This document shows positions 48,801 through 57,800 of a DNA stretch of 64,000 bases, in pieces. The DNA lies in contig OZ024929.1 in the NCBI GenBank assembly GCA_964017235.1, positions 106,625,793 through 106,689,792 of the forward strand. Reading direction: 5' to 3'. Made by a program: the position numbers and the translations under genes. How positions within the stretch are numbered: position 1 is the first letter of the stretch; the number at the start of each line of letters is the position of its first letter. The stretch comes from Sabellastarte sp. h YS-2021 (Eukaryota; Annelida; Polychaeta; Sabellida; Sabellidae). The notes beneath the pieces were generated by a model. The model was not told where the DNA came from. It did not search any database and saw nothing but the letters and a program-made list of their open reading frames with translations.

Positions 48801-51800
48801 GCAATAGTTGGAAATACAATGGATTTACTCAACAGTAAGAATTTCAAAGTGGCTATTATTCAGCCATACTATACGCAACAGATCTGAGACTTTTCTATCT
48901 GATAGCATACAAAAAACCAGCTGAATACCATACTAAAAAGATTCATCTAACTTTAATACTTTTGAAGACATCTGACATTTACTTCTTTCAATATTTTGCT
49001 ACAAATAAGAAAATAGCTATTATTTATGGCATGCCATGGAACCCCAAACTATGTACCATTGTATAGCTAAGGACAAAGTAGTTGAACAACATATTTGAAG
49101 AAAAAACTTCAACTGCAATAGTTTTTGAGTTCTGAGTCCTTTACTCAAAGTAGCTAAATTGATATCACTCGCTTATCTTTAGGCCTAAGTCCACAAACCA
49201 ACAAAATTTTCAAGGGCGTAAAAATTCATTAGGACAATTAATTGACAAAAAATCTGTACCTGTAGTAGTTTTGGAGAAATCTGCATAACACACTAACGCA
49301 CACACCCATATATCTTTGTGGTCGGAGAAATATGTCACAAATATGAAAGGTGAATGCACTATAAAAGTCCCACGCTTAAAGGTCACACCAAGATTTAGCA
49401 TACCTACACTTCCCAACTAATGACCCGTCTAAGAATTAACTTCCTGCACCTTATAGTGTACTAGATTTTAAAGGTCAAGGTAACTACAGCAAGGTCAAAT
49501 AAAGGTCTCACAATGATGTTGCACATCTACACCCTCTAACCAATGTCCATACCAAGTGTCAACTTCCAAGATTTTAAAGTCAACATGGCAAGGTCAAATT
49601 AAGGCCACATCATAATAATGCACACTTATACCCCTAGCTAATGTCCCTTCAAGGTATCATCTTCCTATACCTTATGGTTTCCAAGATATAGCCCAACAAG
49701 ATTTTCAAACTCAAGGTAACTAAGGCAAGGTCAAAGATCAAATCAAGGTCACACCATAATGTTGCACACCTACAACCCCCCCCCCCCCCCACCCCCCCCC
49801 CCACCCCCCCAACCAATGTCCCTACCAACAATCAACATCTTACACCTCACAGCTTTTGAGGTACAGCCCCCACCAACTTTTTCCAGCAACCCACTCAACA
49901 ACCTGACCACTCACCCATCCGAATGCCAAAGGTGAAAATAATATCCACACAGCCCTTAACGGCTGTGGGGTAAAAATACAAACTACAAAACACTTGTAGA
50001 TCTCCACCAAGGCAGCCCAGTATGCCCATACTGTAATTTGACACAAAATTACTCTTTTATCTTAACCTTCATAATAAGATAGCATGAACATGATGAAAAT
50101 CATTGAAAATGGGACCGTGAAAATCCTGGATATTCTTCTATCCAGAGTATGATCTGGAACCTACCCAATGGTCAGGCCCTACCCAAATAAAAAAATCCAG
50201 AGATATGTTCTTCAGTTTTGGAGCAAATGTGAAAAACAGACAAATTAGACAACAAACCCAAAAATAGCCAGCCTCGGCAGGCAAGAACCCCAGCCCACAG
50301 GTACGGGTAAATGGCCAATGACATTGAAATTTGGGAAAATCTTAGGAAAAAACGTCCATTGTAAGAAGTGTAGAGGACCCACAAGATGTTCTACAAAAGA
50401 TTCACAGGCCATAATTTCTTACAAGTAGTTTTCATATTTTGAAGCCCTAGAAACAATTATAAGGGAGATATAAGGCCTTTTTGACATGATCACCCTCCTA
50501 TTTGGCATTAACAATGTGATATGTCGGCCATTTTGTTTCCAAAACAAGGACACAATTACTCTGAGACAAGCTTTCCTGTCCATTTACATTTTGTGCAAAT
50601 CTGATAAAGCTAACTGCAATATTTTAGGTTACAGGAAATAGTAAAGATTTTAGAACAAATGTTAAGATCCCAAAATTTTACGTGTTGCTGCCAGATACCC
50701 CCAAAACCTAATCAGCTCTAGATGGGGTAAACATATCCTGAAAATTTGATGAAAATCCATCCATGGGTTAAGGCTGTGGAACACCCACAAACTTTAAGAC
50801 CCGAAAATGTTAAGTGTTGCCATGGCAACAGTGGTAGCCGGACACCTCCCAAAACCCAATCGCCTCTAGATCCTCTTGGGGTAAACATATCCTGAAATTT
50901 TGGTGAAAATCCACGCAGGGGTTTAGGCTGTGGAACACCCACAAACTTTAGGACATGAAAATCTTGTTGCCATGCCAACAGTTATTACCAGATACCCCAA
51001 AAACCTAATCAGCTCTAGATCCTCTTGGGTTAAACATCCCCTGAAAATTTGGTGAAAATCCGTGAAGGGGTTTAGTCTGTGGAACACCCACAAACTTTAA
51101 GACCCGAAAATGTTTAGAGTGTTTCCATGGCAACAGTTGTAACCGAATACCCCCAAAAAACCTAATCAGCTTTAGATTCTCTTGGGGTAAACATTCCCTG
51201 AAAATTTGGTGAAAATCCGTGAAGGGGTTTAGGCTGTGGAACACCCACAAACTTTAAGACCCGAAAATGTTTAGAGTGTTTCCATGGCAACAGTTGTAAC
51301 CGAATACCCCACAAAAACCTAATCAGCTTTAGATTCTCTTGGGGTAAACATTCCCTGAAAATTTGGTGAAAATCCGTGCAGGGGTTTAGGCTGTGGAACA
51401 CCCACAAATTTTAAGACCCAAAAATCTTAAAAGTGTTGCCATGGCAACAGTTGTTACCAGATACCCCCCCCAAACCTAATCAGGTCTAGATCCTCTTGGG
51501 GTAAACATCCCCTAAAAATTTGGTGAAAATCCGTGCAGGGGTTTAGTCTGTGGAACACCCACAAACTTTAAGACCCGAAAATCTTAAAAGTGTTACCATG
51601 GCAACAGTTGGTACCAGATACCCCCCAAAACCCAATCAGCTCTAGATCCTCTTGGGGTAAACATCCCCTAAAAATTTGGTGAAAATCCGTGCAGGGGTTA
51701 GTCTGTGGAACACCCACAAACTTTAAGACCCGAAAATCTTAAAAGTGTTGCCATGGCAACAGTTGGTACCGCATACCCCCCAAAACCTAATCAGCTCTAG

Positions 51801-54800
51801 ATCCTCTTGGGATAAACATCCCCTGTAAATTTGGTGAAAATCCGTACAGGGGTTTAGGCTGTGGAACATTCCTAAAGTTTATGCCCACCGCCGCCACCCC
51901 GAAGGCGCAGGGGAAGACTATAACCCGAGTCTTTATGGGCTGGGGTTAAAAACATAACTTCCTTGGTGGAAGTGATATTATTCTTACTGTAACAAACAAT
52001 ATATAAAATAAGCTTACTCGGTCTTTCGGATGCAGCTATGCTGACGTTTGTGTGGTTTATAGTAACCGGACTGGCAAGGCACACAGTCTCCTACAGAAAA
52101 AGATAATAACCTAATAATAAGTTGTGATGATTCACATTATCCTTCAATGTATCCAATGTTGATTTAGATTTCTACAGTCCTAGTTTACTTCACACAGTTT
52201 ACCCAATACATATCTAGTCATAGGAAAATCACTTAATCACTCAAGATACCATCAGTCCAGGCCAGCTTCTCTCTGGTCTCTCTCATGCACATCACTAAAT
52301 TATAAATTCACAAGTTCCCATACTGTTTGTAATTTGGCTTTAAGTAACTTCAAATCAGTATAAAAGATACATTATTAGTAATGCTGCTACATACAGCCAG
52401 TCTTACCTGTTTCTGTTAATTCTGTACCTGCCTCACAGTTTTTTAGTTGACAATAATCAGGATTGACAGGTGTATCTTTATTGTAAGCTCCCAGTGTGAC
52501 ATCACACTTACAGGTCCGGTCTTGCACCTCAGTTCCCTCAGTTTTCACAGTAAACTTACTTGAGCTGCTGCATTCCTTCCAAACTAAAACATGTACATTA
52601 AGAAAAACACATACAGCCACTACTCGAGAATCTAGCATATGGAAAAGTTAAAATAGCATCAGAGATGCCCATACCCCACAGCCTGGGGAAATAGTTTTCA
52701 ACACCATGAGATATAGAAGTAGTGAAACAGTACACAAACTGGGATACTTTCAGAGCAGTGTCAGTGTCCAAATAATGTTTAAGTAGAGAAAATAACACAT
52801 AATAGAAAGAAACTGCATGTATTAAAACAAGACAATTCAGTAAACTAAAAATTATGAAGTTATAAAATTTATTCACTGGAGAATAGCTGTCAATGGAAAT
52901 ATCACAATTATGTAAAAGTACATATAATAATCAGTTCAAGCAATCCATATCCTTAAGGTTACCAAGATATGCCTGGACAATATATTATAGGTCAAGGTCA
53001 AATCAAGGCAGGCTTCGAAATTAGCGCCAATCCACCAGTCCGCATCCGACAGAAATGCTTTCGGGTTGAAAAGATTAAGACCCTGCCAGTGTGTTTGTCA
53101 TAGAAGCTGTAAGATAGTTATACATGCACATTTCGCACAGTTGAATTATGATTTGCATGATTTCAATATTGTTAACCATACCATACACTTGTCTGAAGAT
53201 TTAAGACTTCTCCCATTTTGATATTCATTTGTATGGTCGAATTATGGTTTGATTGTTTTGAATATTACCCATACATACAGATGTGGCAATACATGCTTTT
53301 ATGTGGAGTTGGGGCAAAACCTGTGGCTCGCTTGATGCAATACCATCTGTTACAATGGGAAGTTGTAAAAGTAAAACACTTAATGAATTCTAATACAACT
53401 TTAACAGTGCTTAATCTGCATTAAAAGACACCCAAAGGCGTAATTCAAGATTCAAGTAAAAAGATATAACTAGAGGATCGCTCGCAAAAAAAAAGACTAG
53501 AGGATCGCTCGCAAAAAAAGGATAATGTTTTTGCATAGCAAAAACAAAACGTCCCGAAAAGGATATAAAGGCGAGTGCTAAAGTATTAAGAAAATGCTTC
53601 GTTTCTAGCCTTATACTGTTGTGGCAACCAAAGTCAGCGCAGTCTGCTCTATCTAGCATGGTTTTCAAGATATAAGCATTTTGTGTTTTGCAAAAACTTC
53701 GAAAATTAAAAATGTCCGCTATATTTGGCGAGACAAAAATATTTTGAAAATTGGCATGGCTACTCTGCAGAGATACCCAGCAGGTCCAAAATTTTGTTGA
53801 GTTTGCTCCATCTAGCACGGTTTTCGAGATATAAGCATTTTTGTGTTTTGCAAAAACTTTGAAAAGTCAAAATGGCCACCATTTTTGGGGAGACAAAAAT
53901 TTTGACAAGACCACTGCCGTGGTGTGTATCTCCCGCCGAGCATTAAAGGAGAAGAAATAGCTTTTCCGAGATATTCACAATTTTTCATTTTCGTGTGTGA
54001 AAGCTCTTCCAAAAGTAGGTGAATGAGTTATTTGAGAAAAATTGGCTATCTGCAATACTATTAGGGATGTTGCGGTAGTACCGGTATCGTCGGTACGGTA
54101 AATAAATTACTGCAAACTGTCATAAAGTTCAGCTACCGGTTTTCCACTTACACTTGAATATAAAAATTTTTTACTAACCTTACGTACAAAATAAATGTCA
54201 TAATCCACTTTTATTTGCTTTTTACTGTAAAACAACAGCCATAATGAGCAATAATTCACAGAAACCATATATTTCGTCCTTTATGCAATCAGAATCGAGG
54301 ACACATCTGTGTTATGTTAGAATTCCTGTTTTACAGTATGGAAACTATTTGGTCCTCATGTTTTCTTAAATAAGAGACGGTTAACCGGTAACCGACCGGG
54401 AAGTACTAGACGTGAAACCGGAAGGAAAAAATCACTACCGCAACACCCCTAAATACTATTAAGAGATAATTCACATTTACTCCTTTTGAGTAGGTGAGTA
54501 ATTACCTACGGGTCTGGAACTTCACCAAGTGAAAGCTCTCCCAAAAGTAGATGAATGAGTTATTTGAGAAAAATCGGCTATCTGCAATACTTTTAGAGAT
54601 AATTCGCATTTACTCATTTTGAGTAGGTGAGTAATTAGCTATGGGTCTGAAACTTCAAGTGAAAGCTCTCCCAAAGTAGGTGAATGATTTATTTGAGAAA
54701 AATTGGCTATCTACAATACTTTTAGAGATAATTCGCATTTACTCATTTTGAGTAGGTGAGTACCGTAAATGACCTATTTAGCGCACCCGCCCTTGTAAGC

Positions 54801-57800
54801 GCACCCTACCCCTACAAATGGATGGTCCCTGACAACTTTTACTAGAAGCTCTAGTGGGTGGACGATATTATGCGGTAACGGTGAATAATGGTGGTCGGTT
54901 ACAAGTGTTTTCTAATAATCGATTATTCTGCTTAAATCTTACCTTTCTTAATTTTTCTCAATATCCACATATTTTTTATATATTGCACGTATTTTTACTC
55001 AATAATTTAACATTTTTGTCATGACTTTCGAGTTTGTTTTCATCTACCGCCATATTTACAGGAAGTGGGTATTTCTAAATGTCGAATTACCGTTTTTCTA
55101 CCGGATTGACCTAGACTTCATCCCGGAAAGTGTTTCATGATGGGTGCGCTAAAAGGGGAATTTTTTTGCAACAAATATTGAATAAAAATAGACTTTGCTT
55201 AGCGCACTGTGCGCTAAATAGGTCATTTACGGTAATTAGCTATGGGTCTGAAACTTCACCATGTGAAAGCTCTCCCACAAGTAGATGAATGAGTTATTTG
55301 AGAAAAATTGGCTATCCGCAATACTTTTAGAGATAATTCACATTTACTCATTTTCAGTAGGTGAGTAATTATCTATGGGTCTGAAACTTCAAGTGAATGC
55401 TCTCCCAAAGTAGGTGAATGATTTATTTGAGAAAAATTGGCTATCTACAATACTTTTAGAGATAATTCGCATTTACTCATTTTGAGTAGGTGAGTAATTA
55501 GCTATGGGTCTGAAACTTCACCATGTGAAAACTCTCCCACAAGTAGATGAATGAGTTATTTGATAAAAATTGGGTATCCGCAATACTTTTACAGATAATT
55601 AGCATTTACTCATTTTCAGTAGGTGAATAATTAGCTATGGGTCTGAAACTTCACAGAGTGAAAGCTCTCTCAAAAGTAGGTGAATAATTTGAGAAAAATT
55701 GGCTATCTGCAATACTTTTAAGAGATAATTCGCATTTACTCATTTTGAGTAGGTGAGTAATTATCTACGGGTCTGAAACTTCACCATGTGAAAGCTCTCC
55801 CAAAAGTGCATGAATGAGTTATTTGATAAAAATTGGGTATCCGCAATAGTTTTAGAGATAATTAGCATTTACTCATTTTGAGTAGGTGAATAATTAGCTA
55901 CGGGTCTGAAACTTCACCGAGTGAAAGCTCTTTGGGATAGCTGCTCTCCAGGGATACCCTGAAGATCAAAAATTTCGTCAAATCTCTCTATGTAGCACGG
56001 TTTTCGAGATATTAGTATTTTTGTGTTTTGCAATTTTTGCGCAAAAATTCGAAAATTCAAAATGGCCGCCATTTTTGGCAAGACAAAATTTTTTTGAAAA
56101 TTGGCATGGCTACTCTGGAGAGATAGCCTGTGGGTCAAAAATTTCGTCGAAATCGCTCTATCTAGCACGGTTTTCGAGATATAGGCATTTTTATGTTTTG
56201 CAATTTTGCGAAAAATTCGAAAATTCAAAATGGCATTTTTTGCGAGAAATTTTTTTTTTTGAAAATTGGCATGGCTACTCTGCAGAGATAGCCTGTGGGT
56301 CAAAAATTTCGTCGAAATCGCTCTATCTAGCACGGTTTTCGAGATATAAGCATTTTTATGTTTTGCAATTTTGCGAAAAATTCGAAAATTCAAAATGGCA
56401 TTTTTGCGAGAAATTTTTTTTTTTGAAAATTGGCATGGCTACTCTGCAGAGATACCCTGTAGGTCAAAAATTTCGTCGAAATCGCTCTATCTAGCAGGGT
56501 TTTCGAGATATAAGCATTTTTATGTTTTGCAATTTTTGCGAAAAATTCGAAAATTCAAAATGGCCGCCATTTTTGGCGAAACAAATTTTTTTTGAAAATT
56601 GGGATAACTACTCTGCAGATATACCCTGTGGGTCAAAAATTTCATCGAAATCGCTCTATCTAGCACGGTTTTCGAGATATAAGCATTTTTGTGTTTTCCT
56701 TATTCGGAAAATTCATAATGATTAATTAATCATTAATTACTTGGCCATTTCTTAACAACCAATCAATGCCAAAATCTAATGATTTCCAGATTTTAATAGA
56801 ATGAATGTATTTGCCAAGTTTCTGGTGAATTGATAAAATTCCTTTCAAGTTATCATCCGGACAAGCTTCCCCATCGAAAAAAGACATTTTTGGTCATGTG
56901 ACCGCTCTGATTGGTTGAAATGTCACTGCAGCATATTCAAAAAAATTCCCCAAGGCTACTGCCTAAACCTGCCAAATTTGAAAAGAATCTGCCTAACGGT
57001 TACAGAGTTATAAGGAAAACAAATTGCGGAGCCGGCGGAGCCTGAAGGTCTCCCATACACAAAGATAATAAAGATATAGAAGAATGATAAAATAGTATCA
57101 GATATCGCCATAGAGAGATAAAATAGCATCAGATATGCAAGATCAAAGGTCAAATCGAGGTCACACCATGAGGTTGCACACCTACAACCCCCGACCAATG
57201 TCCCTACCAAATATCAACTTCCTACAACTTATGGTTTCCGAAATATAGCTCAGACTAGGCATTATAGGTCAAGGTCACTAAGGCAAGGTCAAATCAAGAT
57301 CACACCATGATGTTTTACGTCTACACACCCTAGACAATGTGCCTACCCAGTGTCAACTTCATACAACTTACAGTTTCCAAGATATAGCCTGGACAAGATT
57401 TTATAGGTCAAGGTCACTACGGCAAAGGTCAAATCAAGGTCATGCCCTGCATTGCACACCGTCTAACCAATATCCATACCAAATATCAACTACCTACATC
57501 TTATGATTGCTGAGATATAGTAGGGACAAGATTTTATAGATCAAGGTCACTACTGCAAGGTCAAAGGTCAAATCAAGGTCACACCATGATGTTGCACACT
57601 AACAATCCCTAACCAATCTCCCTGCTAAGTACCAACTTCCTAAACCGTACAGTTGCCGAGATATAGCCCAGACAAGATTTTATAAGTCTAGGTCACTATG
57701 GAAAGGTAAAAGGTCAAATCAAGGTCACACCATGATGTTGCACACTAACAATCCCTAACCAATGTCCCTACCACGTATCAACTTCCTACACCTTACGGTT

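Larger units (their letters stand above)
53468..57072 (+). mobile_element. Family N element nested in family G copy 2
   Basis: Starts AACTAGAGGATCGCTCGC, duplicated almost at once at 53495, followed by a stem-loop TGTTTTTGC-ATA-GCAAAAACA. Contains two ~150-bp units related to the 169-bp array (53690-53930), a diverged 133-bp array (54000-55930) carrying two MITEs, and a 166-bp array (55930-56700). The 3' end is not clearly defined (GGAGCCGGCGGAGCC near 57030). Confidence 0.65.

Noticed and set aside
53005-53100. CAGGCTTCGAAATTAGCG as the end of a hAT element
   Set aside because: It resembles a hAT terminus, but no partner end or target duplication was found.
56021-56494. 157-codon ORF on the plus strand and its minus-strand partner
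   Set aside because: Both are periodic translations of the 166-bp tandem unit with no domain.
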